Below are positions 43,507 through 51,572 of a stretch of 64,000 nt of DNA, in pieces. The stretch is from positions 1,054,001 through 1,118,000 of the forward strand of contig NZ_JAVTSS010000001.1 in assembly GCF_032678705.1 (NCBI RefSeq), read 5' to 3'. The stretch is from Pedobacter frigiditerrae (GTDB taxonomy: Bacteria; Bacteroidota; Bacteroidia; Sphingobacteriales; Sphingobacteriaceae). Position numbers and translations under genes: made by a program. Under the pieces are notes generated by a model, which saw only the letters and a list, made by a program, of their open reading frames with translations, did no database searches and was not told where the DNA came from. Each line of letters begins with the position of its first letter. Within the stretch, counting starts at the first letter, position 1.

Positions 43507-44247
43507 CTATATTCCAGAAGGAATGAATTTTGGAGCAGCTTTCCCAATTTCCATACCCCATGGAAAATTCATACTTGCGAAGTATGCAATTGGCATTGCA
43601 CCACCTAATAAAGTCGTTCTGGATTCGTCTTTAATTATCTCTCTCCAAAACCATCTATCTCCTCGATTTGATTCTTCGCAAAGCAATAATCCAACAAATA
43701 TTATGGCAAGTACCCTAGCAGGATATTCTATATTTTTAATCTTGATTTTTTGATAGGAAGAATTGTTGTCTGAAGGAAAATGTCTATTCACACATTCTAT
43801 GCATATATCTAAATAAGCACTTAAATTTTTTGAAACAAACCCTGTGTGATTAATCTCTTTGGAAATTGTACTTATGTCAGGTACATTGCCTAAAATAGTA
43901 AATGAACAATCTTTGAAAAAATTAATTAAATCAAAATTTCGTGACTTAGACCAATCGATTAAGTTGTTTATTATCTGTGCGTGTGTTGGAGATGAAATGT
44001 GTGCATTAAAATTATATACATCTAAGAATATATCATGTTGATGATTATGGTGATCATTGCACAGTCCGCTAGTTCTAGTTCTCAAAAATATATTGGGACA
44101 TCCCAAATATTTACATTGATTGGAATTAATATCTAGATTCAGTTTTAAAGGGTTTTTTTTATTTCTACCATTGATTTCTAAATCTTTAATAGATATTAGC
44201 CAGTCAGAATTACTGTCAAAATATTGTACACTTGGTATAAAAGCCAT
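43507..44247 (-). CDS. Unknown protein with Cys/His cluster next to R-M system
   Basis: A 246-residue protein that I do not recognise. Residues about 48-71 carry a Cys/His cluster, Cys-x4-Cys-x12-Cys-x2-His-His-x2-His (CKYLGCP, LCNDHHNHQH), which could bind zinc as in HNH-like or CHC-type nucleic-acid proteins, but a full HNH motif is not evident. The remainder is probably helical, with a hydrophobic stretch ARVLAIIFVGLLLCEE (about 177). It is transcribed toward the methyltransferase gene with a 126-base gap, and its sequence is strikingly AT-rich. Its position suggests a role linked to the R-M system or another defence function; this is inference only. Confidence 0.65.
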   Translation of the reverse strand: MAFIPSVQYFDSNSDWLISIKDLEINGRNKKNPLKLNLDINSNQCKYLGCPNIFLRTRTSGLCNDHHNHQHDIFLDVYNFNAHISSPTHAQIINNLIDWSKSRNFDLINFFKDCSFTILGNVPDISTISKEINHTGFVSKNLSAYLDICIECVNRHFPSDNNSSYQKIKIKNIEYPARVLAIIFVGLLLCEESNRGDRWFWREIIKDESRTTLLGGAMPIAYFASMNFPWGMEIGKAAPKFIPSGI

Positions 44248-44345
44248 TATGAATCTTTAATTATAATATTTTTAATATAGATAATTAATTAACTATAAAG
44301 AAATATTATATATATATTAAATGTTCCTTTTATTGGAGTAGGGAA

Positions 44346-44528
44346 TTAATTCTCTATTATCTCCAAATGATCTACACAATAATCAGAAAGTATCTCGTCA
44401 AATAAATGTTTGGTAAAGTCAGAACTTCCTATTAAAATAGTACGGAAAACCTCCACTCTGTCATCGGCACTCAATAGATTTAATTTTTCGTCATCACGAA
44501 AAAAGTTCATAAAATCGTCTCTGGTCAT
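44346..44528 (-). CDS. Small acidic hypothetical protein
   Basis: A 60-residue open frame (MTRDDFMNFF ... DHLEIIEN), strongly acidic and predicted helical, without a signal or membrane segment. I do not recognise it. It lies 98 bases upstream of the Cys/His protein in the same direction, and its composition fits a real small gene better than a shadow frame, because nothing overlaps it. Small acidic proteins next to R-M genes are sometimes controllers or anti-restriction factors, but it has no helix-turn-helix signature. Confidence 0.45.
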   Translation of the reverse strand: MTRDDFMNFFRDDEKLNLLSADDRVEVFRTILIGSSDFTKHLFDEILSDYCVDHLEIIEN

Positions 44529-44837
44529 ATAGCTTATATCTTCTTAAATATAATGGAATACTTTTTAAAGTCTGAGCCCATTCTTTCAACAAGTTCTAAG
44601 GTTCGGCAATAAAATAATGCAATACTTTCTTTCTAGTTTAACTATAGCTCAAGTATAGCTCATGCATATGTGAAGTATAGATGAAGCATAGTTAATGTAT
44701 AGTAGGCAAAATATAAATGGAAGCTTTTATTAATTATTAATTAAAGGAGTGGGCTAGTGCATTTGATTAAAAGTATCTCAATCGCTAAACGCTTTACACT
44801 AGTATATTAGGCTCCTTAAAAATTCCTATCTTGCTAT
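44529..44837. other. Intergenic region with 11-bp array
   Basis: 309 bases without a gene. The only structure is the 11-bp tandem array at 44642-44707; the rest is AT-rich and should hold the promoter of the secreted protein at 44838. Confidence 0.5.
44642..44707. repeat. 11-bp degenerate tandem array, six units
   Basis: Units ctatagctcaa, gtatagctcat, gcatatgtgaa, gtatagatgaa, gcatagttaat and gtatagtaggc keep an exact 11-base period. The unit sequence differs from the 11-bp array at 40300, but the period is the same. Together they flank the restriction-modification island. Confidence 0.75.
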
Positions 44838-45881
44838 ATGCTACAATTATTTAGAATCTTCATTATCTCATCACTAATTAGCCTTTCCTTAACCGCTAGC
44901 GCCCAGCAGAGCTATAGAAACATTGAAGACTTGTTAGAGATTGACCCCACGTCTGTTTACCCTCCCGATAACGTGACGAAGGCTTTGAAACAAATAATTA
45001 TGCTGAAAAATGGTAGCGATACCATTAGTATTACTCGTTTTGATGCACAGGGGCTTAAAATTTATAATAAGGGTTTCAGTGATAATAAGCCCGAGTCGAT
45101 TACTACCTATGTAAATAGTAAGGATGGTAAAACTTGGAGTTGGCGCTCGCAAAGGTTAAAGGATAAAACGGTATGGACCAGTAAAACCACCTATCGTTCT
45201 GCTGGTGTTCCTTTGCATTTTTATAACATGGATTACAATAGCAAAGGCGATACAATTGCAAGTGGCGGTGCAATATTTAAGTACGATGCAGCAGGCAAGT
45301 TGCTACAGCGGAGTGATTATCATGCTGGTAGGCTATCTATACAGCGAAATTATCGTTATCAAGGCTTGAATGTTGTGGAAATGGTGAGTCAGGTTACTGG
45401 TTCGGTGGCTAAGAAAAGAATGGAATACAGTTATAATGGAGAAGGTAAGTTAGTTGAGACGAAGGAATTTTATGTGACTTCCAAAGAAAGTACATTAATG
45501 AAAATAATCCAGTATGTTTGGAAAGATGGTAAATTGGTAGGGAAGCGTAATCAAGATGAGATGCCACCTAAAAAGAACTTTAATTTTCTATATGGTTACG
45601 ATGCCAAGGGACGTATTTCTACTTATGAGGCTAGATTGGATTCTAACTTTAAGATAGCAAAGTTTATTTATGATGGGGAAAGACTGAAGGAAATTGAGGT
45701 GCAATTTAATTCAATGACGTTTTTTCCTGATGCATTATATACTTGGAATGCCGGTGTTTTTAAAGGCATAATGATTTACAGAAAAATCTTTAGTTACAAC
45801 GAAAAAGGTGACTTGACAAAGGCAGAGCAATTTTATGGAACTCGGCCTGAGCAAAAAATTGAGTATGTACTTACGTATTGA
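44838..45881 (+). CDS. Secreted protein with YD-like repeats, unknown function
   Basis: A 347-residue protein with a signal peptide (MLQLFRIFIISSLISLSLTASAQ). The body is built from repeated beta-hairpin units of the form YxYxxxGKL (YSYNGEGKLVETKEFY, YGYDAKGRISTYEARLD, FSYNEKGDLTKAEQFYG), like short RHS/YD or MORN-like repeats. No toxin domain or secretion-system partner is present. Similar stand-alone proteins are common in Bacteroidota, without a known role. A bidirectional hairpin terminator follows at 45922-45946. Confidence 0.75.
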   Translation: MLQLFRIFIISSLISLSLTASAQQSYRNIEDLLEIDPTSVYPPDNVTKALKQIIMLKNGSDTISITRFDAQGLKIYNKGFSDNKPESITTYVNSKDGKTWSWRSQRLKDKTVWTSKTTYRSAGVPLHFYNMDYNSKGDTIASGGAIFKYDAAGKLLQRSDYHAGRLSIQRNYRYQGLNVVEMVSQVTGSVAKKRMEYSYNGEGKLVETKEFYVTSKESTLMKIIQYVWKDGKLVGKRNQDEMPPKKNFNFLYGYDAKGRISTYEARLDSNFKIAKFIYDGERLKEIEVQFNSMTFFPDALYTWNAGVFKGIMIYRKIFSYNEKGDLTKAEQFYGTRPEQKIEYVLTY

Positions 45882-45921
45882 AACCACAAACCGTTAGTAA
45901 ACAGTAAGGTGCTAATAAAAA

Positions 45922-45946
45922 AAAAGACCGAATAAATCGGTCTTTT
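45922..45946. terminator. Bidirectional terminator
   Basis: A perfect 10-bp stem aaaagaccga / tcggtctttt with a 5-base loop has A and T runs on its two sides. It serves the plus-strand gene ending at 45881 and possibly the minus-strand gene ending at 46046. Confidence 0.85.
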
Positions 45947-46000
45947 GTATTTTTTCGAGGAAGCCAAAAAATCTGCCTATGAGATTGCTTCCGTCTTTGA

Positions 46001-46034
46001 TAGATCTCTCGTCGCTGCGCTCTGTCGCGATGAA
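46001..46034. repeat. Copy of the ctcgtcgctgcgctctgtcg repeat
   Basis: It matches the repeat at 36594-36632 nearly base for base over ctcgtcgctgcgctctgtcg and ends just before the minus-strand gene end at 46046. Confidence 0.55.
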
Positions 46035-46045
46035 GTGTAGGTTGG

Positions 46046-46363
46046 TTAAACTTTCTCTTTTAACTTACTGACAATGGTTGTTAAAGCGTGTTTTAGTTTT
46101 TCTGTAGCTCCTTTTAAGGCTAAATCGTAAGTGTTGCCTAAGTCGCTAGTTACAATAGGCGACTTGCCTTCAAATCTTGCTTCAAGTAGACATTTTTTAT
46201 CGTTGATACCACTTTTGTTTCCATTTTCATCTGATAGGTGAACTTCTACTCTAGTAATGTGGCCTGTAAATCTTTCTAGGTCTTTTGTTAATTGTGCTGT
46301 AATTTGAGCTTCGTATTCGCTGTGTATGGTTAGACTTTTGTCTGCGTTTAATTGAATGATCAT
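46046..46363 (-). CDS. HPF/RaiA-family ribosome-associated factor
   Basis: A 105-residue protein of the short hibernation-factor type (HPF/YfiA/RaiA, formerly sigma-54 modulation protein). The expected pattern is seen: an N-terminal beta strand, helix LTKDLERFTGHI, strand RVEVHLSDENG (about 38-48), CLLEARFEGK and a C-terminal helix (YDLALKGATEKLKHALTTIV). It lacks the long C-terminal dimerisation domain of HPF-long. Such proteins bind the 30S decoding region and silence ribosomes in stationary phase or stress. It is a single gene. The family assignment is moderately sure. Confidence 0.7.
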   Translation of the reverse strand: MIIQLNADKSLTIHSEYEAQITAQLTKDLERFTGHITRVEVHLSDENGNKSGINDKKCLLEARFEGKSPIVTSDLGNTYDLALKGATEKLKHALTTIVSKLKEKV

Positions 46364-46707
46364 GTGTTAAAGTTTTAGATTTATATTACTAGTACAACAG
46401 TAGAAAAGGAAGGTTGTTTGGTTAGAAAGTTAACTTTGTTAAAGTGGTTAAGGGTTAGGTGTTTAGAGGTTAAGGTTTTTTCTTACCTGCCTGCGGTAGG
46501 CAGGTAAGAAATCTTAGGGCATTGTTTAGAAAATTTTTAAACCGTAAAGGATAGATGAACCATATAAGAGATTAAAAGAACATATAAGTCATAATTCTTA
46601 TATTCTCTTCAATGCCTTATATGGTTAATAATTTTACCCCTTTTATTTGGTCTTAGATTCTCTAAGATGTCTAAGATGGTGAACCTTTCCTTTAGTCTTT
46701 CAGCTTT
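46364..46707. other. Intergenic region with strong hairpin
   Basis: 344 bases with no gene. G/T-rich words (ggttaagggttagg) near 46445 precede a strong 14-bp hairpin at 46479-46511. The remainder is AT-rich; its tail should carry the terminator of the aminopeptidase gene, but no clear stem with a T run is seen. Confidence 0.5.
46479..46511. repeat. Strong hairpin with cctgcctgcggtaggcagg core
   Basis: A perfect 14-bp stem tttcttacctgcct / aggcaggtaagaaa closes a 5-base loop (gcggt). The same core, with the same loop, occurs at 48792-48816 inside another repeat. It could terminate transcription in either direction, but the repeat occurrence suggests a dispersed hairpin family. Confidence 0.7.
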
Positions 46708-48483
46708 CTAAATCTCGCTCGTCATTCTACCTAAAAACACTTTTTCTTCTTCCTTTAAAAATGGACTTAGCTTTGCATAAACATTAGCGTGATATTGATT
46801 TAACCAAGCAATGTGAGATTGTTCCAATAGTTCTTTTTTAACTAAAGTCGTATCAATAGGTGCTAAGGTTAAGGATTCGAAAGCATAAAACTCATTGAAC
46901 TGATTGCTTTGATCTGCAATGGTTAGCACTAAATTTTCAATTCGGATACCGTGTTTGCCTGGACGATAAATTCCGGGTTCGATGGAGGTAATCATCCCTA
47001 GCTCAACAGGTACGGCAGTGGCCGTTGCATTAAATACCTGCGGACCTTCGTGAACGTTCAAGAAATAACCAACGCCATGTCCGGTTCCGTGGCCATAGTT
47101 CAAGGCGTAATCCCACATTGGTCGGCGGGTAATGGCATCAATTTGATAACCACAAGTTCCTTTAGGGAAACGAGTTTTACAGCCTTCAATCATCGCTTTT
47201 AGCACCAAGGTATAATCTGTTTTTTCTTCTTCGGTATTGTTTCCCATTGGGATTACACGAGTAATATCTGTGGTGCCATAACGATACTGACCGCCAGAAT
47301 CTACCAAGAACAAACCTTCCGCTTGGATGGCTACGTCACTTTTTTCTGTTGCACCGTAGTGAGGCAAAGCACCGTGGGCTCTATAGGCAGCAATAGTGTT
47401 GAAACTTTCGCCAATAAAGCCATCTTGTGCTGCTCTCAATTCTTTTAAATGCGCAGCTGCAGATATTTCGGTGATTTCTATCTTTCCTACGTTATCCTTA
47501 ACCCATTTGATGAATTGTGTGATGGCCACACCGTCTTTAATCATCGCTTGGCGAGTATTGTTTACCTCAACATTGTTCTTAACTGCTTTTAATAGTGTTG
47601 ATGGATTGGTCTCTAAAATCTTTTGAACAGATGTAGGGATTAATTTATAAAGCGCTAAACAGTTACGTTTGGGATCTATTAAAATAGAACTCTCGGCAGG
47701 TAAAAATTGTAAGTCTTTGGCAATGGTATCATATCCTAAAACTGAGACACCACTTTTAGCCAGATCAGCTTTAGCATCAGCAGTTAATTTATCACTTTGG
47801 ATATATAAGGTAGCTTCAGTTGCCGAGATTAAGGCGAAGCTTAAAACTACGGGATTGTAGCTTACATCAGCGCCACGCATATTGAACAACCAAGCCATGT
47901 CATCTAACGAAGAAACTAAATGGTATTTCGCATTTTTCTGTTTCATTGCTTTTCTAACAGCGGTTAATTTATCGGCAACGGATTGACCAATGTGCTCATC
48001 TGCGATTAAAAATGTTGGTTGCGCTGGTAGGGCAGGTCTGTTCTCCCAAATCGGGCTTAAATAATCTTTATGTTTGAATTGGATGCGTTGATAGGCCAGT
48101 TGTTTTTGCAATAACTCACCTAAAGCAACTGAAACTAATTTTTCATCGAATGCAATAGTAGCGCTAGGTGCTAGTGTTTCGCCTAACCATTGTATGTATT
48201 CTGGACTGTGCTGAACTTTAAGTTTAACTAATTCAAAGCCACTTCCTTCTAATTGCTCTTCTGCTTGTTCGAAATACCGAGCATCTGCCCATAAACCTGC
48301 AAAGTCTTGTGTAATGACAACCGTACTTACAGAACCGGTAAAGCCAGTTACAAATGGGATACATTTATAGTGGCTTGGTAAATATTCGCTGATATGTGGA
48401 TCTGCAGAAGGGATAATGTAGGCAGCAACACCATCGGCTTTCATTTGCTCACGAATGGCGCTTAGTTTTTCAGGATTAGTCAT
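46708..48483 (-). CDS. Xaa-Pro aminopeptidase (M24B, long form)
   Basis: A 591-residue cytosolic aminopeptidase P that removes the first residue before proline. It is the long three-domain form seen in eukaryotes and Bacteroidota: two creatinase-like N-terminal domains (about 1-300), then the pita-bread catalytic domain. The metal ligands are visible in FLVDSGGQYRYGTTDITR (two Asp, about 392-403), GHGTGHGVGYFLNVHEG (His, about 467), SIEPGIYR and IRIENLVL (two Glu), followed by a short C-terminal domain (WLNQYHANVYAKLSPFL). No signal peptide is present. It is monocistronic. Confidence 0.92.
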   Translation of the reverse strand: MTNPEKLSAIREQMKADGVAAYIIPSADPHISEYLPSHYKCIPFVTGFTGSVSTVVITQDFAGLWADARYFEQAEEQLEGSGFELVKLKVQHSPEYIQWLGETLAPSATIAFDEKLVSVALGELLQKQLAYQRIQFKHKDYLSPIWENRPALPAQPTFLIADEHIGQSVADKLTAVRKAMKQKNAKYHLVSSLDDMAWLFNMRGADVSYNPVVLSFALISATEATLYIQSDKLTADAKADLAKSGVSVLGYDTIAKDLQFLPAESSILIDPKRNCLALYKLIPTSVQKILETNPSTLLKAVKNNVEVNNTRQAMIKDGVAITQFIKWVKDNVGKIEITEISAAAHLKELRAAQDGFIGESFNTIAAYRAHGALPHYGATEKSDVAIQAEGLFLVDSGGQYRYGTTDITRVIPMGNNTEEEKTDYTLVLKAMIEGCKTRFPKGTCGYQIDAITRRPMWDYALNYGHGTGHGVGYFLNVHEGPQVFNATATAVPVELGMITSIEPGIYRPGKHGIRIENLVLTIADQSNQFNEFYAFESLTLAPIDTTLVKKELLEQSHIAWLNQYHANVYAKLSPFLKEEEKVFLGRMTSEI

Positions 48484-48885
48484 TGAGCAAAGGTGGGAAA
48501 TTTTAAATGTTTGGTCAATAGTTTAGGAGTTCATTTGTTCAATAGTTCATTGGGGGAAATGGGGAATAGGAAATAGGGAATAGGAAATATTAAATGGGGA
48601 ATTGGAATGGGGAATAGGAAATAGATTGAAAGCTTATTAGTCATTGTTAACCCCTAATAGTAGCACCACCTATGTTTCATAAACCCGCTTAAAGTGGAAA
48701 TCCTTTTTTGCTTCGCCTAGTTAGTTATCCGATGAATACCTGTACGAATGGTTATATTCATCGGATGACTATTGTAAATTCACAAAAAAGATTGCCTGCC
48801 TGCGGTAGGCAGGTAACGAAATGCGGGACTAACATTAAATTGAAAAACAGATTTTGCTTTTCAAAATCTTAAAATATTAATCAAT
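48484..48885. other. Intergenic region with low-complexity and dispersed repeats
   Basis: 402 bases without a gene. From about 48553 to 48625 it repeats ggggaataggaaat-like words. From 48680 to 48831 it holds copy B of the cccg...gcggga element, with two hairpins nested inside. Confidence 0.55.
48680..48831. repeat. Dispersed cccg...gcggga element, copy B
   Basis: The outer ends aaacccgctt..gtggaaatccttttttg and caaaaaagattg...atgcgggact match copy A at 4568-4680. The middle instead has a hairpin atccgatgaata / tattcatcggat (about 48730-48770) and the cctgcctgcggtaggcagg hairpin (48792-48816), as if one repeat family had inserted into another. Confidence 0.6.
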
Positions 48886-49485
48886 TTATTTCCCAAAAAT
48901 TAGATCCAATGAGATTTGTATGTCATCATCTATCATTTTGTTTTTGATTGCTGCTGTAAAATCCCAATCATTTGGTTTCTCTTTAAAATCTATATTCCAT
49001 TTTTTGCGGGCGATATTAAAATTGGCTTTAGCAGTAATTAACTCTCCATTTTTTACGATAGTCGAATTAAATTCGATACGGTGGGTAATTCCCTTAATGG
49101 TTAAATCGCCAGTCACTTTAAAAACATTTGACGTTGATGTTTTAAAGATTTGTTTAACAACCATTGTAGCTGTTGGATAAACAGGGACATCAAAAAAGCC
49201 AGGTGAACGTAATTCCTTGTCAATTTCTGCTCTGCCTTTTTCTGTTGGACGGTCTAAACTGGTCATTTCATTCATATCCATGATAAAGCTCGCCGTTAAG
49301 GGTTCGCCTTTTGCAGTATAATCTAATTTGCCCCAGCTAAATAGAATTTGGCCATTGTGCTTACCAACGGTTTCTATTTTCCATAAGATTTTACTTTTTT
49401 TAGTATCCAAAGGATAACTTTTTTGCGCCATTGCAGAAAATGAAAGGCTACATAATAGCAGAATAATTGTAATTTTATTAATCAT
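48886..49485 (-). CDS. YceI-family secreted lipid-binding protein
   Basis: A 199-residue protein with a signal peptide (MINKITIILLLCSLSFSAMAQ) and the YceI lipocalin-like beta-barrel: SYPLDTKKSKILWKIE (about 23), TASFIMDMNEMTSLD, ELRSPGFFDVPVYPTATM (about 91), KVTGDLTIKGITHRIEFN (about 118) and a C-terminal strand ISLDLIF. Members bind isoprenoid or other lipid chains in the periplasm and are often stress-linked. It is divergent from a membrane-anchored regulator (49590) across 104 bases, which suggests that the regulator controls it. Confidence 0.88.
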   Translation of the reverse strand: MINKITIILLLCSLSFSAMAQKSYPLDTKKSKILWKIETVGKHNGQILFSWGKLDYTAKGEPLTASFIMDMNEMTSLDRPTEKGRAEIDKELRSPGFFDVPVYPTATMVVKQIFKTSTSNVFKVTGDLTIKGITHRIEFNSTIVKNGELITAKANFNIARKKWNIDFKEKPNDWDFTAAIKNKMIDDDIQISLDLIFGK

Positions 49486-49546
49486 GAGTTTATGGGTTTA
49501 AAGTCGTAAACCTAGTTACCAATGATAAATTTGCAGGAAAAGTTAT

Positions 49547-49573
49547 TGTAAATTAAAATGTAAACTTTGTAAA
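49547..49573. promoter_or_regulatory. TGTAAA direct repeats between divergent genes
   Basis: The hexamer tgtaaa occurs at 49547-49552, 49559-49564 and 49568-49573 in the same orientation, with a related cgtaaa at 49505. OmpR/PhoB-type winged helices usually bind direct repeats of about this size, so it is a candidate site for the neighbouring regulator. The AT-rich background weakens the case. Confidence 0.35.
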
Positions 49574-49589
49574 AAAATAGGCAAACGAT

Positions 49590-50483
49590 ATGATATTTCA
49601 ACAATTACGTTCATATTCAAAGATGAAATATCTTTTTGGGTTTACTTTACTTTTAAGTGTAGCAATGATTTGCGTTGCTTTTAACTTAAGCACTAATGAA
49701 GATTTTGAATTGGCTAAACAGCAAATCTTGTTAAGGAAGATCGGGCACGAGTTGCTTTTGCGTGCTGGAGATAGCACATCGAGGGTAATGCCTGTTAAAA
49801 AAATAAATGCCAATGAATATCAGATTAGATTTGAAAATGAACTTACCTTTCAGTCAGATTCGCTAGTAAAGATTGTTAAAAATACGCTCACTAAAGATCA
49901 CCTTTCTGATGGGTATATTGTAAATGTGCGCAATTGTACAGGTTTAGATATTGTTTTCGGATATTCTATGGCTGGAAATGTGAAAGATGATGTAATTGCT
50001 TGTACTGGAAGGATACAACCAAAGGGATGTTATTTAATTGAAATCAAGTTTCAAAATAATGGTTTATCACCAACACAAAAAGGATATTTACTTGGTGGGA
50101 TTCCATTTCTTGCCATTGTGGGATTATTATTTACAAATGCCAAAGGAAGAAAGAAATTACAAATTGAAAATAATGTTGTTAATGAACAATTGAAAATTGG
50201 GCATACATTTTTTGACTTTCAAAACCGTAAATTGACTTTTGCCGAAATGGTTACGAAGCTTACTGTTAAAGAGGCTAAGTTATTATGGATATTGGGGAAT
50301 GAGCAGAATGTAGTTGTTGATAGAAGCAGGCTCCAAAAAGAAATATGGGAAGATGAAGGTGTAATAGTTGGTAGAAGTTTAGATGTGTTTATTTCGAAGT
50401 TAAGGAAGAAATTAGAAGCAGATTTATCTATTCAATTAAAAAATATTCACGGTAGGGGTTATAAATTAGAGGTAATCAAATAG
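49590..50483 (+). CDS. Membrane-anchored winged-helix regulator (OmpR-type domain at C-terminus)
   Basis: A 297-residue one-component regulator. Residues about 12-31 form a first membrane segment (MKYLFGFTLLLSVAMICVAF), residues 32-160 a periplasmic domain with two Cys (RNCTGLDI, IACTGRIQPKGC), and residues about 162-180 a second membrane segment (GYLLGGIPFLAIVGLLFT). The cytoplasmic C-terminus is an OmpR/PhoB winged helix (LTVKEAKLLWILG, LDVFISKLRKKL, IKNIHGRGYKLEV-type ending). The order is the reverse of ToxR/CadC, in which the DNA-binding domain is N-terminal. The start at 49590 is likely; 49623 is possible. It is divergent from the YceI gene. Confidence 0.8.
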   Translation: MIFQQLRSYSKMKYLFGFTLLLSVAMICVAFNLSTNEDFELAKQQILLRKIGHELLLRAGDSTSRVMPVKKINANEYQIRFENELTFQSDSLVKIVKNTLTKDHLSDGYIVNVRNCTGLDIVFGYSMAGNVKDDVIACTGRIQPKGCYLIEIKFQNNGLSPTQKGYLLGGIPFLAIVGLLFTNAKGRKKLQIENNVVNEQLKIGHTFFDFQNRKLTFAEMVTKLTVKEAKLLWILGNEQNVVVDRSRLQKEIWEDEGVIVGRSLDVFISKLRKKLEADLSIQLKNIHGRGYKLEVIK

Positions 50484-50513
50484 GCCTAAGTAAATCAATA
50501 GAAATCTTAGATA

Positions 50514-51572
50514 CTAAAATTGATGCTTCTTTTTCCAGATAAATCCATCAAGCACATAATGAGTGGCTTGTGGGAGTGCCAACAATGGTATCAATAGACT
50601 AATGATAATTTGATCTGTTAATTGAGGTAAAAATGAGAAGAGTTTAAATATTTGTTGATGCTCCTTCCATATTAAGCCATCCCATAAACCTTCTTCAAAA
50701 TAAGCAAAGGCAATAAGGATCAATAGAAAATACAGAATTCCGAATTTGCCAAATGAAAGTTTCATTAGTTTGTTCTGGTTAAGTTTAACTTGGTCAATTT
50801 TTTTCTTTTCGAAAAACCAAATTAATGCCATATATGGAATGCCATGAGAGATGACGTTAAGTGTGGTAAACGCTATGTCGCCATTAAAATAGATGATGCC
50901 AAAATACCATGATAAACTAGTACCTATGATCAATAAATTTTTTGGAATATTAAATCGCTTTTTTTTTATAATAATGTAGATTTCTTTTATGATATACAGT
51001 AATAGTATTAGCATATATAATATAGATGACCACTTCATTAACCAGTTGTTTTTAAATAACATAAAATCACCTGCTATAAACCAATTGAAATTTCTGTTAG
51101 CACTTAAATGCCAATATAATAGAGGATAAATGGTTGCGGTGTAAATGGTTAATATATCTATGTACTTAATCCATTTTGAGCTCCTTTCTTGACGGGAGTA
51201 TAAGCTCATAAAACCATATTGTTGTCTTATAAAATGAAAGACGGCCAAATACGCCAAAATACGCCAAAACCATAAAGCATCATATTGATAAACAATTACG
51301 CCAAACAAATAACAAGAAAGTGGAATAATTAAAAGTAAAGTACTGTTGCGCTTAAAATTACCATGGTTAAAATAAGTGCGATACAAGGTGCTGTAAACAT
51401 GGGCAACATCAATAAATACCACTAATATAACCCAATAGACAATTGGCATACCGATACTTTGTTGAAAATGCGAAGGGAAAGCAAAAACTAATAACAGTGA
51501 AACAAATGGAGGTGATAATATAAAAATAATATCACTCCATATCGAGTTTAGCCAAGGTTGTTGTTTATCCAT
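50514..51572 (-). CDS. Multipass membrane protein, last gene of polyamine operon
   Basis: A 352-residue integral membrane protein with eight or more hydrophobic segments (for example IIFILSPPFVSLLLVFAF, VYWVILVVFIDVAHVYSTL, TLLLIIPLSCYLFGVIV). Polar residues conserved in appearance sit in HVYSTLYRTYFNHG (about 58-71) and FHFIRQQYGFMSLYSR (about 112-127). I do not recognise a family with a known function. It begins 8 bases inside the end of the flavin oxidoreductase gene, so it is translationally coupled to it. It could carry or modify the product of the upstream enzymes; this is inference from position. Confidence 0.75.
   Translation of the reverse strand: MDKQQPWLNSIWSDIIFILSPPFVSLLLVFAFPSHFQQSIGMPIVYWVILVVFIDVAHVYSTLYRTYFNHGNFKRNSTLLLIIPLSCYLFGVIVYQYDALWFWRILAYLAVFHFIRQQYGFMSLYSRQERSSKWIKYIDILTIYTATIYPLLYWHLSANRNFNWFIAGDFMLFKNNWLMKWSSILYMLILLLYIIKEIYIIIKKKRFNIPKNLLIIGTSLSWYFGIIYFNGDIAFTTLNVISHGIPYMALIWFFEKKKIDQVKLNQNKLMKLSFGKFGILYFLLILIAFAYFEEGLWDGLIWKEHQQIFKLFSFLPQLTDQIIISLLIPLLALPQATHYVLDGFIWKKKHQF

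Noticed and set aside
40647..44528. Prophage or integrative element carrying the R-M genes
   Set aside because: No integrase, transposase or structural gene is present, and no flanking direct repeat of att type was found; only the short tandem arrays mark the edges.
44838..45881. Polymorphic toxin of the RHS type
   Set aside because: Only a few YD-like units, no toxin tip, no immunity gene and no secretion partner.
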